A stretch of 39,201 bases of DNA from an uncultured Chthonomonas sp. (GTDB taxonomy: Bacteria; Armatimonadota; Chthonomonadetes; Chthonomonadales; Chthonomonadaceae). Shown here piece after piece: positions 24,380 through 33,812 of this stretch. Under the pieces are notes generated by a model. The model was not told where the DNA came from. It saw nothing but the letters and a program-made list of their open reading frames with translations, and did no database searches. Positions within the stretch are counted from its first letter, which is position 1, and the number at the start of each line of letters is the position of its first letter. The stretch spans positions 1 through 39,201 of the forward strand of contig CAIXIX010000488.1 in the NCBI GenBank assembly GCA_903919615.1. The letters run 5' to 3'. Both the position numbers and the translations under genes were made by a program.

Positions 24380-24814
24380 ATGTCCGCAATGCCTGCCCGA
24401 AAGCTCGTTCAACCTGATCCCACCATAGAGCAGGAGCCAGAGGTTGCCCCTGCCCCAAGACGAGCGCCATCAACAACACTGCAAGACCATCGCGAACTCC
24501 AAATGTACACGGGAGCATTGATCGCCGCGGTCTCGGTCGCGTGCGCAGTAGTAGCCATATGCCACCTCGATCCCCACATTGAGCAGGCAGCCCAGCGCCA
24601 CGAAATGACTCATCTGCAGAATCAGATCAACGCTGCCGAGGTGCGAAAGCACGTCTTCCAGGATGCACGCGCTAAGTTGGTTCTACCGGCAAATATCGAC
24701 CGCACAGCAGTGCAACTCCGCATGGTGCGACCGCAAGTTAAGGATATCGTATCCTTGCGCAATGTAGCGAGCGGTTCGGTAGCCCAATCTTCTCCCGCCG
24801 ACGGCGGTCAATGA
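24380..24814 (+). CDS. ftsL: FtsL-like division protein
   Basis: A 144-residue bitopic protein: a Pro-rich cytosolic part (1-40), one membrane helix (about 42-62), and an extracytoplasmic coiled coil (about 68-100; QRHEMTHLQNQINAAEV). This architecture, and position between rsmH and ftsI, is that of FtsL, which pairs with FtsB/DivIC and FtsQ to activate FtsW-FtsI. Sequence identity to known FtsL is low, as always in this family, so the assignment rests on topology and place. GGAGAGG lies about 6 nt before the ATG. Confidence 0.7.
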   Translation: MSAMPARKLVQPDPTIEQEPEVAPAPRRAPSTTLQDHRELQMYTGALIAAVSVACAVVAICHLDPHIEQAAQRHEMTHLQNQINAAEVRKHVFQDARAKLVLPANIDRTAVQLRMVRPQVKDIVSLRNVASGSVAQSSPADGGQ

Positions 24815-24877
24815 GAGCATTTTGAGACAGGATTGTGTCCTGCAGCCTGAAATTGAGATAGACAGGAGGAATTAAAC

Positions 24878-26836
24878 ATGACGAGCAACGTTAGGCGACG
24901 ACGTCGTCGCGATCCATCCGCTCAGCAGAACAACCGCGTTAACGCCCTGTTTATTCCTCTTGCAATCGGATATGTGCTCATTGAAGGCAGGCTTGCCTGG
25001 CTGCAACTTGTTCAAGGAAAGCAGTATCGCGAACAGGCATTTACTGCGAGAAAACACACAACGAGAATTGCTGCGCGACACGGCTCTATTTTCGATGCCA
25101 ACAACCAGCCGATGGCTCTCTCAGTCTACAACGGAACCCTGGGATTTGATCCGCAAGTAATGCTTGCCGCAAAAACCCCCGAACAGATCAAGAAAAATGA
25201 GCACAAGCTTACAGAGAGCATTGATGTCGTTTCGCGAATCGTGGCCAGCGGCTCCGATGTTGAGTTGATCCGCGCGAGAATGGCCTCTGGGATTGCGAAT
25301 GCCAGGATGCAGGCGCAGGTGGAGCTCGCGAGCAACAAGAAGCGAACCAGGGTGAGCCACTTCTATCCACTCGTTTCAGACGTCCCCTACGCAAAAGCAG
25401 AGATGGTCTGGAACCTAAAAGAGCGGCCAATCGGACTTGGATTTATCAACATACCGCATCGAAGCTACAGTACCGGAAGCGCTGCTGCGCCTGTAATTGG
25501 CATGGTGGGCCCAACTGGTACACCACTCGCGGGATTAGAATACTCGTTTGATCAGTGGCTGTCCGGGGAAGATGGAGTTACATCTTCAGAGATCGACCAG
25601 TATGGGCACGTGCTCACTGGCACCATCCTGACTGAGAAGCTTGCTACTGACGGTGCGGACGTGTATACGACCATCGATCCCGTAGTTCAGCAAATGGCGG
25701 TTGAAGAAGCCCAAAAGATCTACGACAAATATCACCCAACAGGCGTCTCCATCACTATCGTGAATCCGGATACCGGTGATATCATCGCGATGGTCAGTAT
25801 GCCCACGGTCGACCCGGACGCACAATTCAAGAATGAGCAGCATGTCGTGATTGGAGATCCCAGACTCATCGATAGATGCTCATCTGTACTCTATGAGCCT
25901 GGATCCACACTCAAGTCGCTTACCGTCGCTGCGGCCCTTAACGGCCACTACGTCGATATGCAGACCAGGTTCACCTGTACAGGCAAGTTAAAGGTTGGCA
26001 ACAAGTTCATTCACTGTCCTGTATACGGCAAATGGGATGCCCACGGTCATGGTTCGGTGAATATGGACGAACTGTTGATGCATTCGTGCAACGTCGGCGC
26101 GGCGCAAATTGGAAGAAAAATGGGGCCACATGCCCTATACGATGCAGAAGATAAGTTCGGTCTCACGTCAAGGGTCGACATCCATCTGCCAGTCAAAGTA
26201 AAAGGCCGATTGAAGTTCGATAAGTCCGAAAAGATATACACAGACAGCAAGGTTACCCGTGTAGCTTTCGGGCATTCAATTGCAACAACACCTCTTCAGG
26301 TTGTCCTGGCATATGCCGCACTGGCAAATGGCGGAAATTTAATGGCGCCGCGGCTGGTAACAAAGGTAGCCATTCCTGGCCCGGGTGGAAAGGTGTTGCT
26401 CTCCGAGCCCGTTCGGGTAGTCGACAGACCGATCTCGGGAGAGGTTAGCCACGAGATGACCAGCATGCTCGGCGATGTCGTAGAGAAGGGTACCGGGAAG
26501 ACAGCAGCCATAGAAGGCTACCGCGTGGCTGGGAAGACCGGTACAGCGAAGAAATACCTGCCCGGCAAATATGCGTCTTCCTTCGCAGGATATCTGCCAG
26601 CGAGCCCCGGCGTGAAGCCGCGTGCCGCAATCCTGATTGTGGTTGATGAGCCGACCAGCGCAGCACACTATGGCGCAACCGTTGCAGCGCCCTCGTTCGC
26701 GCTGATTGGCTCGAAGCTCATGCGCTATTGGCATGTCCCTGAGGACGACCCGACCAGCATACAATTTCATAATGCGCAGCGTGGGCTCAAGCACAACCAC
26801 GATGCTCCGGCATCGGAGTCCCACCTGGCTCTATAG
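24878..26836 (+). CDS. ftsI: Peptidoglycan D,D-transpeptidase FtsI (PBP3-like)
   Basis: A 652-residue class B penicillin-binding protein. A very basic cytosolic start (RRRRRR) precedes one membrane helix (about 22-42). The pedestal domain begins with ARHGSIFDANNQPMALSV (the RGxI/DRNG-type motif). The transpeptidase motifs are S343-T-L-K346, S403-C-N405 and K553-T-G555, all intact; S343 is the acylated serine. No PASTA domains follow, and the tail ends in a short polar stretch. It cross-links septal wall with FtsW. GGAGG lies 9 nt before ATG 24878. A strong terminator follows. Confidence 0.96.
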   Translation: MTSNVRRRRRRDPSAQQNNRVNALFIPLAIGYVLIEGRLAWLQLVQGKQYREQAFTARKHTTRIAARHGSIFDANNQPMALSVYNGTLGFDPQVMLAAKTPEQIKKNEHKLTESIDVVSRIVASGSDVELIRARMASGIANARMQAQVELASNKKRTRVSHFYPLVSDVPYAKAEMVWNLKERPIGLGFINIPHRSYSTGSAAAPVIGMVGPTGTPLAGLEYSFDQWLSGEDGVTSSEIDQYGHVLTGTILTEKLATDGADVYTTIDPVVQQMAVEEAQKIYDKYHPTGVSITIVNPDTGDIIAMVSMPTVDPDAQFKNEQHVVIGDPRLIDRCSSVLYEPGSTLKSLTVAAALNGHYVDMQTRFTCTGKLKVGNKFIHCPVYGKWDAHGHGSVNMDELLMHSCNVGAAQIGRKMGPHALYDAEDKFGLTSRVDIHLPVKVKGRLKFDKSEKIYTDSKVTRVAFGHSIATTPLQVVLAYAALANGGNLMAPRLVTKVAIPGPGGKVLLSEPVRVVDRPISGEVSHEMTSMLGDVVEKGTGKTAAIEGYRVAGKTGTAKKYLPGKYASSFAGYLPASPGVKPRAAILIVVDEPTSAAHYGATVAAPSFALIGSKLMRYWHVPEDDPTSIQFHNAQRGLKHNHDAPASESHLAL

Positions 26837-26853
26837 CGCGAATTCAATGTTAC

Positions 26854-26885
26854 CCACATGCAGCCTGCTCCGGCGTTGCATGTGG
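26854..26885 (+). repeat. Hairpin after ftsI
   Basis: CCACATGCA (26854-26862) pairs with TGCATGTGG (26877-26885), with inner GCC/GGC. No T run follows. It directly precedes the terminator and may block 3' exonucleases. Confidence 0.55.
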
Positions 26886-26890
26886 CTTTC

Positions 26891-26947
26891 GGGGTCGCGC
26901 CGACTACGGTCTATTTCCGTAACCGTGTGCGGCCCCTTTTTTCTTTT
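26891..26947 (+). terminator. Strong terminator between ftsI and murE
   Basis: A 10-bp stem GGGGTCGCGC (26891-26900)/GTGCGGCCCC (26927-26936) with two G-T pairs, an inner ACGG/CCGT hairpin, and a tail TTTTTTCTTTT at once after the stem. It splits the cluster transcript. A murE promoter would have to lie at about 26940-27000; TATGCT with a poor -35 is the only candidate there. Confidence 0.8.
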
Positions 26948-27033
26948 GCGCCTGGTATGCACTTTTTATGCTACCTGGCCAGTTTGAAAGGTCACTCCGT
27001 CCCAGATTAGCGTGAGTGAGCAGGGTTGTAAAG

Positions 27034-28608
27034 ATGAGAGCAACAAAACCTATTACTGCCGCACAGATCCAAGCGCTTATCCCGCGCAGTACATTGGCAG
27101 GTCCGCAATCATTGGAGGCAACTGGGCTCTCAAGAGACTCACGTCAAGTTAAGGCTGGCGACGTATTCGTTTGTATTAAGGGTGGAGCTCACGATTCCCA
27201 CGCTTACGCGATCGGCGCCATTCAGGCAGGTGCAACAATCCTGATCGTCAATCGCGGCGGCTTGAGTGCAGCGGGTATCGAAGATGCGATACCCGATAGT
27301 GTTGCGGTTGTCACTGTCCGCGATACGCGATTGGCTCTTGCACTTATCGCCTGTGCCATGTACGACAATCCTTCGCACAGCATGATTATGGTTGGCATCA
27401 CCGGGACGAACGGCAAAACGACGACGACTCAGATGATAGCTTCAGTCTTGCGCCAGGCGGGGCTTCGAACTGGAACGATTGGAACGCTAGGCTCGGACCT
27501 CGACGGTGAAAAGATCGAGAGCGATCACACCACACCGGAGGCTGATCAACTGCAGGCAATTTTGGCAGAACTGCGCGACCGAGGCGCCAATGCCGTTGTT
27601 ATGGAGGTGTCTAGCCACGCTCTAGCTTTGCATCGAACCGCAGGCATTGCCTTCCGAGCAGGCGTGTTTACAAACCTTACCCAGGACCACCTCGATTTTC
27701 ATGGGGATATGGAACATTATTTTGAGGCGAAGGCGGAGCTCTTTAGCCGCTACCCCATCGACTATCCTCGTCCAGACGGCAAGGCGTTTATCGCTGTAAT
27801 AACCATCTCACAGTGGGAAGGGCGCGAAATGGTTACACTCGCGCGCGGAGACATCCTCACCTTTGCAACAGACGATTCTCCGGCAGTGCTTACGGCGTGC
27901 GATGTAACATTGACTCCGAGCACAGTAGATTTCGTTGCGTCTTACGACTCTGGCGTAGAAAAATTCAAGATTCCGATCCACCTGCCTGTTGGCGGAGGGT
28001 TTCAAACGGGGAATGCGCTCGCTGCAATCGGCGCTTGTTTGAGGCTCGGAATATCGCCGAATATCGTGTCGCAAGGGCTGGCAAACCTTCAGCAGGTTCC
28101 TGGTCGATTTGAAGCTGTCCCTACAAACGGCCTACCCTTCAACGTAATCGTGGATTATGCGCATACGCCAGATGGTCTGGAACACCTTCTCACAAGCGCC
28201 TCGGAATTAAAACCTAACAAGCTGATCACTGTGTTTGGTTGTGGCGGAAATCGCGATAAAACGAAACGTCCCATCATGGGAAGGATTGCGGCATCCCAAT
28301 CCGATATCGCAATCGTGACATCTGATAACCCGCGACACGAAGATCCAGCAGCGATTATTAAGGATATAGTTACTGGCATCGAATCGATGACGCCAAGCGA
28401 GCGCCGCGCACAGATCCTAATCGAGCCTGACAGGCGAAATGCGATTGAAACCGCATTAACGCATGCCTCACCGGGATCGCTGGTCGTTATCGCTGGTAAG
28501 GGCCACGAAACCTATCAGCTCGTAGGGGACGCTGTTCTGGACTTTGATGACAGAGTTGTTGCAAGCGAATTAATCACCAGCATCCGTGCCAGTGAGACCC
28601 AGGTGTAA
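27034..28608 (+). CDS. murE: UDP-MurNAc-tripeptide synthetase, meso-DAP-adding type
   Basis: A 524-residue ATP-dependent ligase that adds the third residue of the stem peptide. P-loop GITGTNGKTT (121-130), VMEVSSHALAL, FTNLTQDHLDFHG, and the substrate loop DNPR (431-434) followed by HED. DNPR is the motif of meso-diaminopimelate-adding MurE, as opposed to lysine-adding forms, so the wall is probably DAP-type. ATG 27034 has AGGG about 9 nt upstream; an in-frame GTG six codons earlier is less likely. murF starts 2 bp after its stop. Confidence 0.95.
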   Translation: MRATKPITAAQIQALIPRSTLAGPQSLEATGLSRDSRQVKAGDVFVCIKGGAHDSHAYAIGAIQAGATILIVNRGGLSAAGIEDAIPDSVAVVTVRDTRLALALIACAMYDNPSHSMIMVGITGTNGKTTTTQMIASVLRQAGLRTGTIGTLGSDLDGEKIESDHTTPEADQLQAILAELRDRGANAVVMEVSSHALALHRTAGIAFRAGVFTNLTQDHLDFHGDMEHYFEAKAELFSRYPIDYPRPDGKAFIAVITISQWEGREMVTLARGDILTFATDDSPAVLTACDVTLTPSTVDFVASYDSGVEKFKIPIHLPVGGGFQTGNALAAIGACLRLGISPNIVSQGLANLQQVPGRFEAVPTNGLPFNVIVDYAHTPDGLEHLLTSASELKPNKLITVFGCGGNRDKTKRPIMGRIAASQSDIAIVTSDNPRHEDPAAIIKDIVTGIESMTPSERRAQILIEPDRRNAIETALTHASPGSLVVIAGKGHETYQLVGDAVLDFDDRVVASELITSIRASETQV

Positions 28609-28610
28609 TT

Positions 28611-30038
28611 GTGGAGCCAACGAGTCTCAAATTTATATGCGATGCTGTCGCGGGCTCGCTGCATGTAGCCAGGGAAGATCCTGGTCCAGGCATCAAAGAT
28701 CTGCAGATAACCGACGTCTGCTTTGATTCGCGGCGGGCCAAGCCCGGAGCGCTCTTCTTCGCGTTAAAGGGAGAAAACACCGACGGGCACAGATTTGTTC
28801 CGCAAGCGTTGGCAGCAGGAGCGATAGCAATTGTTAGCGACCCAATTGATCCACGACAGACGGGTGGCATGCAGATCGTTGTTGCCGATCCGCTTATCGC
28901 CCTGGGTGATTTGGCGCAAGCATACAGACGTCAGTTCGAAATACCTGTGACCGGTATCACTGGAAGTGTCGGCAAAACCTCCGTACGCAGTATGCTGTCT
29001 CACATTCTTAGTGCATCAGCGACAATTCTCGCAAGCGAAGGCAACTTCAACAATGAGATTGGCCTTCCTATCACCATTCTGGGCCTAAAGCGTTCACACA
29101 GTGCGATGGTTGTTGAAATGGGAATGCGGGGAGTTGGCGAAATACGAAGGCTGGCTGAGATTGCCAGGCCGGACAGTGGAATCATTACGAACATCGGATA
29201 CTCACATATCGAGAGGCTCGGAAGCCGCGAGGCAATCGCGGAGGCGAAGGCCGAACTGTTCGAGCTTCTGCCGGCGAATGGCATGGCGGTTGTTCCTGAA
29301 GATATTGCCTTCCGGGACCTCGTGCTCTCCAGGCTAACAAGCAGCTGCAATGTGGTTACGACAGGTGGGCCAGGCGCTGACATTCAGATCGTTGAAATGT
29401 TGAATCCAGGGCAAGCGAGCTGCAGAAACAACCTGTCCGGCGAGACATTTGAGCTTGCCTTCACGGTGCCCGGAGCTCATCACGTCGATAATGGTTTGTT
29501 GGCAATTGCAGGCGCATACCGATATGGCATTTCGAGTGAAGGTGCTGCCGCGCGGCTTGCGAGCTGGATGGGCGCAGATGGCCGCTTGACGGTCCGCACA
29601 GGGAAGTGGGATATTACCGTTCTAGATGATTGCTACAACGCTGCAGTGGAGAGCATGGAGTCTGCCCTGAAAACGCTGGCAGCATACCCTGTAGGGCGCG
29701 TCGCCATATTGGGCGACATGCGTGAACTGGGACAATCTGCAGAATACCTGCACGAACGCGTCGGTCAAATCGTGCGGCAGGCGGGACTCAGATTGCTCAT
29801 CACCGTAGGAAACCTTGCTCGTATTATAGGTGAAACGGCTTCATCGGAAGTCACATCCGATCAATCAGCCAACACGCCAGAGTCCTGGGTTCATTTTACG
29901 GATACCGAATCCTGTTCGGAACAGATAGAGGCGATGGTGTTACCAGGAGATACAGTTTTGGTAAAAGGATCACGGGCGCTCGCGATGGAACGCATAGTCG
30001 CCCACCTTGCACTCGAGGAGCTGTGCAGCCATGGTTGA
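28611..30038 (+). CDS. murF: UDP-MurNAc-tripeptide--D-Ala-D-Ala ligase
   Basis: A 475-residue Mur ligase that adds D-Ala-D-Ala made by Ddl. The P-loop is GITGSVGKTS (115-124, K122), with DSRRAKPGALFFALKG in domain 1, MVVEMGMRGVGEI in the centre and the C-terminal LDDCYNAAVESMESALKTL and LGDMRELG motifs. The start is GTG 28611, 2 bp after murE stops, with AGGTG 7 nt upstream inside the murE end, so coupling is likely. Confidence 0.95.
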   Translation: MEPTSLKFICDAVAGSLHVAREDPGPGIKDLQITDVCFDSRRAKPGALFFALKGENTDGHRFVPQALAAGAIAIVSDPIDPRQTGGMQIVVADPLIALGDLAQAYRRQFEIPVTGITGSVGKTSVRSMLSHILSASATILASEGNFNNEIGLPITILGLKRSHSAMVVEMGMRGVGEIRRLAEIARPDSGIITNIGYSHIERLGSREAIAEAKAELFELLPANGMAVVPEDIAFRDLVLSRLTSSCNVVTTGGPGADIQIVEMLNPGQASCRNNLSGETFELAFTVPGAHHVDNGLLAIAGAYRYGISSEGAAARLASWMGADGRLTVRTGKWDITVLDDCYNAAVESMESALKTLAAYPVGRVAILGDMRELGQSAEYLHERVGQIVRQAGLRLLITVGNLARIIGETASSEVTSDQSANTPESWVHFTDTESCSEQIEAMVLPGDTVLVKGSRALAMERIVAHLALEELCSHG

Positions 30039-31101
30039 TCCATCCCTTATTATTGGGTGCCTGTGCAGCTACGCAGCAGCAGCAGTTCCCGGCAAGACTG
30101 CAATTCGCCTTTTGAAAAGGCTGAACGCGCGGCAAAACATTAGCGTAGACGCTCCGTCAACACACATTGCCAAGCAAGGCACACCTACGATGGGTGGTCT
30201 GCTGGTGGCGCTAGCACTAACGGTAACAACGATTGCATATCTCGCCATTGCTCAAGTAGGCGAACATCGCCATCCATCGGAAGACTATGCTCTGGTTCCC
30301 GTGCTGCTTGTGACACTTGCGTTCAGTGGTATTGGGTTTGCCGATGACTATCTCAGCGCAAAAAGAGGAAAGAATTTAGGCTTGCGCGCGAGAGAAAAAA
30401 TGGCGGCGCAGATACTTGTCGCATCTGCGTTCTGTGTCTGGCTCTACATGACTGCCCATCCCGGGTTAACCACATTCGTGGAGCTGCTCCCTGCGTCGCT
30501 CGTGAACGGCGGTCAGCATGGATTGATTGGCTCGGGACCAGTTGCAATCGATCTTGGCATTGCCTATTACCCGATTGCCGTTGCATTTATAGTTGGGCTT
30601 TCCAATGCAACGAATTTCACTGATGGCTGCGATGGCCTGTGCAGCGGGCTCTCGATTATTATCTCGCTCGCGCTCGCTGTGCTGGTATATGCCATGCGAC
30701 CAGAACTCGGGTTCTACACGGTTGCCCTTGCCGGCGGGCTTGCCGGATTTCTATATTGGAACGCCCACCCTGCTCGTGTTTTTATGGGTGACACGTTTTC
30801 GCTGGCCATTGGAGCGGGACTCGCGGCAGTTGCGATAATGGGTAAGCAGGAGGTCGGCCTTATTGTTGCCTCGCTTGTGTGTTGGGCTGAGCTTATCTCA
30901 GTGATGATCCAGGTGACAGTTTTCAAGATCCGAAAGAACAGTAAGGGCATTGAGTTCGCCAAGGCAAACCGGGTTTTCAAGCGCGCGCCGCTTCATCACC
31001 ATTTTGAAGAACTTGGCTGGAATGAAACAACAGTCGTAACGAGATTCTGGATTGCAGGCGGAATCTGTGCCGCGCTTTCGCTGCTATGGGTACGGGGCTA
31101 G
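30031..31101 (+). CDS. mraY: Phospho-N-acetylmuramoyl-pentapeptide-transferase
   Basis: A 356-residue membrane enzyme with about ten helices that makes lipid I from UDP-MurNAc-pentapeptide and undecaprenyl phosphate. Active-site motifs are intact: KQGTPTMGG, GFADDYLSAKRGKNLGL (catalytic DD), NATNFTDGCDGL, VFMGDTFSLAIGAGLA and the HHHFEELGW loop. ATG 30031 overlaps the last 8 bases of murF and has GAGGAG 10 nt upstream; it is preferred to an earlier ATG that lacks support. Confidence 0.97.
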   Translation: MVDPSLIIGCLCSYAAAAVPGKTAIRLLKRLNARQNISVDAPSTHIAKQGTPTMGGLLVALALTVTTIAYLAIAQVGEHRHPSEDYALVPVLLVTLAFSGIGFADDYLSAKRGKNLGLRAREKMAAQILVASAFCVWLYMTAHPGLTTFVELLPASLVNGGQHGLIGSGPVAIDLGIAYYPIAVAFIVGLSNATNFTDGCDGLCSGLSIIISLALAVLVYAMRPELGFYTVALAGGLAGFLYWNAHPARVFMGDTFSLAIGAGLAAVAIMGKQEVGLIVASLVCWAELISVMIQVTVFKIRKNSKGIEFAKANRVFKRAPLHHHFEELGWNETTVVTRFWIAGGICAALSLLWVRG

Positions 31102-31106
31102 GTCTG

Positions 31107-32588
31107 ATGATTGTCAACACAAACAATCCATTCGACTTTGACGGCAAACGGGTCAGCGTAATCGGCGCAGCCCGCAGCGGCATTGCGGCAGCACGCGCAC
31201 TACTCACTCTTGGAGCAAGACATGTGCTGCTCAGCGACTCTAAGTCGATAGATGAACTCGCAGCCGATGTGCTCCAGCAAGTCGACGAGATCGGTGTAGA
31301 TTTTGCGGCGTCGGCAACGCCCGAAATGGCAATCCCTAAGGGCACCGATCTGGTTGTAACCAGCCCCGGAGTGCCGAAGTACGCAGCAGTCTTGCGGCAT
31401 GCGGTAGAGGCCGGGGTGCCAGTGTGGTCGGAAATAGAACTTGCCTATAGGATTTCGCCGGCAGCAATCATTGCCATTACAGGCACAAACGGAAAAACCA
31501 CTACGACGTTGCTTGCCGCGGGAATACTGAGAGCGGGTGGATTGGACGCGGTCGTGGCCGGCAATATAAGCGCGGACGAGATGAAGTGCACGCTTGTAGA
31601 TGCCGCGTTTGCTGCCTACCTGGAAGGCGCCGTTACCAGGTTGATTGTAGCGGAGATTAGCAGTTTTCAGCTGGAGTGGATTGCCGAGTTCTCACCCTGG
31701 ATATCGGTGTTAACGAATATCACTCCGGATCATCTTAACCGTCATCGCGATATGGACGAGTACGCGAGCGCAAAACGACGCATTTTTGAGCGGCAGTCGC
31801 CAACCGATTGGGCCATCACGTGTTCTGACGATCCGATAAGTGCGGCGCTCAGCCTTTCGGATGTTAAGGCTCAGCATCTGCGGGTCGCCAGAAAATCTGG
31901 CGTTTTGAAAGAAGGCGCCGATGCCTACGTAGATTGGGAGAGCGGTGACCTCACAATTTGCCTGCCAAAATGTGAGCCTGAAGTGATCATGAATGCACGT
32001 GATCTGCCCGATACGCTTCCAGGCAGTCACAGTATCACAAATGCACTTATGGCCGCTGCCATAGGTCGAATAGCTGGAGTATCTCCTACCACTATCGCGA
32101 CTGCAGTTCGGAGCTTTCGGGGCGCACCACATAGAATGGAGCTTGCGGGCGAGTGTCACGGCGTTAGGTACATCAATAACTCGATGTGTACCAATGTAGC
32201 AGCAGCAGCAGCCTCAATCGAATCGATTGGATCCCCTGCAATTATCATTATGGGTGGCGCCGATAAGGAGATTGCATTTGATGGACTTGCCGAGCCCCTT
32301 ATCAGGTACGCGCATCATACAATTCTCATTGGCTCTGCAGCAGACAAGATTGAGGCGGCCGTTCGATCACGTGGCTACACCAGGATATCACGTGCTAATA
32401 CACTTGAAGAAGCAGTGCTCCTCGGCGCCAGCATGGCGAAGCCAGGGATGGTGGTTTCGCTGACACCAGCCTGTGCTAGCTTTGATATGTTTACCGATTT
32501 TGAAGCCAGAGGCGCGGAATTCAGGCGAATAGTTTCCGATTTGCAGGGTCAGCCAGTAATAAATACGACGGGAGGGCGATACGAATGA
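31107..32588 (+). CDS. murD: UDP-MurNAc-alanine--glutamate ligase (MurD, atypical substrate motif)
   Basis: A 493-residue Mur ligase that adds glutamate as the second residue of the stem peptide. Rossmann start RVSVIGAARSGIAAARAL, P-loop GTNGKTT (126-132), EISSFQLEWI, LTNITPDHLNRHRDMDEY, GGADKE, and the late TPACASFDMFTDFEARG are typical, including Ser and Phe known in E. coli to contact D-Glu. The usual NDSKATN motif is NNSMCTN (357-363), so the lysine equivalent to E. coli K319 is Met. The start ATG 31107 follows AGG by 5 nt, 5 bp after mraY ends. MurD identity is firm; stereospecificity is not. Confidence 0.92.
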   Translation: MIVNTNNPFDFDGKRVSVIGAARSGIAAARALLTLGARHVLLSDSKSIDELAADVLQQVDEIGVDFAASATPEMAIPKGTDLVVTSPGVPKYAAVLRHAVEAGVPVWSEIELAYRISPAAIIAITGTNGKTTTTLLAAGILRAGGLDAVVAGNISADEMKCTLVDAAFAAYLEGAVTRLIVAEISSFQLEWIAEFSPWISVLTNITPDHLNRHRDMDEYASAKRRIFERQSPTDWAITCSDDPISAALSLSDVKAQHLRVARKSGVLKEGADAYVDWESGDLTICLPKCEPEVIMNARDLPDTLPGSHSITNALMAAAIGRIAGVSPTTIATAVRSFRGAPHRMELAGECHGVRYINNSMCTNVAAAAASIESIGSPAIIIMGGADKEIAFDGLAEPLIRYAHHTILIGSAADKIEAAVRSRGYTRISRANTLEEAVLLGASMAKPGMVVSLTPACASFDMFTDFEARGAEFRRIVSDLQGQPVINTTGGRYE

Positions 32589-33754
32589 TTGCGGCATCTC
32601 AATTCATACCCACTGCGACGCAGCGTAAAAGCTCTGTATGGCTTGTGCTTGTCATCGCAGTGTCCCTTCTCATCGCATTTGGAATCGTACTCGTTTACGA
32701 TGCGAGCTTTCCCAAATCGCTACAAGTAGGTACCGACCCGCGAATGTTCGGAAGAAAGCAGGCAATTGGGCTTTTCGTTGGCCTTGTATTGGCCATCGCA
32801 GCATTTAACTTCAGCCACTTGCGCTTGAAGCGATATGCAGGGCTCATTATGATGTCAGGCTTCGTGCTGCTGGCCCTCGTCTTCGTGCATGGCATAGGCG
32901 TCCACCATCTAAACGCCACTCGCTGGATTCACTTTGGCCCAATGACAATAGAACCTTCCGAAATTGCGAAGGTGACTCTCATTCTCTTTATTGCGAGCAT
33001 CCTTGCCCGTCCAGATTCTAAAATCAATGAGGTTGGCGCGGGACTTATTGCCACCCTGGTCGTAACCGGCGCATATCTTGTACTGATCCAGAAACAGCCG
33101 GACCTAGGAACTTCCATTGTTATCCTGGGCACAGTAGGCGTCATGCTTTTGGTCGCAGGCGCTCGGCCCAAGCATCTGGCTATCGCTCTCGGAATTGCTG
33201 TTGTGCTGTTCTTTGCAAAGGGCGGGCTCAAAAAAGGACAGATTCTAAGGCTAACGACCTATGTGTCGCAGGGTGAAGATTCTGAAGGCGCCGGCTACCA
33301 GACATTTCAGTCGCTGCGTGCGGTTGGTTCCGGAGAAGCCACAGGGCTTGGCCTAGGTAAGGGCCGACAAAAGTACTATCTGCCTGAAGCAAATTCAGAC
33401 TTTATCTACGCGACAATATCCGAAGAGCTTGGCTTTCTTGGTTCATCACTAACTCTCTTGCTGTATTGCGTCATTGCTGCAGCGGGCATATTTATAGCCC
33501 GAAATGCCGCAGATTCCTATAGCAGTCTTCTGGCAATCGGCCTGACGGCTCAGCTGACTATCCAGGCAATGACGAACATAGCAGTTGTGACGGTAATGAT
33601 CCCGGCAACCGGCGTGCCGCTTCCCTTTGTAAGCTGTGGCTCTACATCGCTTGTTATGAGCCTTGTGAGCGTTGCGATGCTTCTCAGCATAGCGCGCGGC
33701 GGGTCGGTTGCCGTGCGGCAAGGAGCCAGCAATCAGCGTCTGGCCAATCCATGA
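32585..33754 (+). CDS. ftsW: Septal peptidoglycan glycosyltransferase FtsW
   Basis: A 389-residue SEDS-family protein with about ten membrane helices, which polymerises lipid II at the septum with FtsI. Diagnostic parts are RWIHFGPMTIEPSEIAKV, KQPDLGTSIVIL (with the SEDS Asp), ASGQGED-like loop YVSQGEDSEGAGYQ, YYLPEANSDFIYATISEELGF and PATGVPLPFVSCGSTSLV. ATG 32585 overlaps the murD stop (ATGA) and has GGGAGGG 8 nt upstream. FtsW rather than RodA is inferred from its position. Confidence 0.96.
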   Translation: MIAASQFIPTATQRKSSVWLVLVIAVSLLIAFGIVLVYDASFPKSLQVGTDPRMFGRKQAIGLFVGLVLAIAAFNFSHLRLKRYAGLIMMSGFVLLALVFVHGIGVHHLNATRWIHFGPMTIEPSEIAKVTLILFIASILARPDSKINEVGAGLIATLVVTGAYLVLIQKQPDLGTSIVILGTVGVMLLVAGARPKHLAIALGIAVVLFFAKGGLKKGQILRLTTYVSQGEDSEGAGYQTFQSLRAVGSGEATGLGLGKGRQKYYLPEANSDFIYATISEELGFLGSSLTLLLYCVIAAAGIFIARNAADSYSSLLAIGLTAQLTIQAMTNIAVVTVMIPATGVPLPFVSCGSTSLVMSLVSVAMLLSIARGGSVAVRQGASNQRLANP

Positions 33755-33812
33755 AATCCATCCGGGTAATAGAACAAAGTTGGTTAAGGCAGTAGGACAC
33801 AAGATTGGATTG

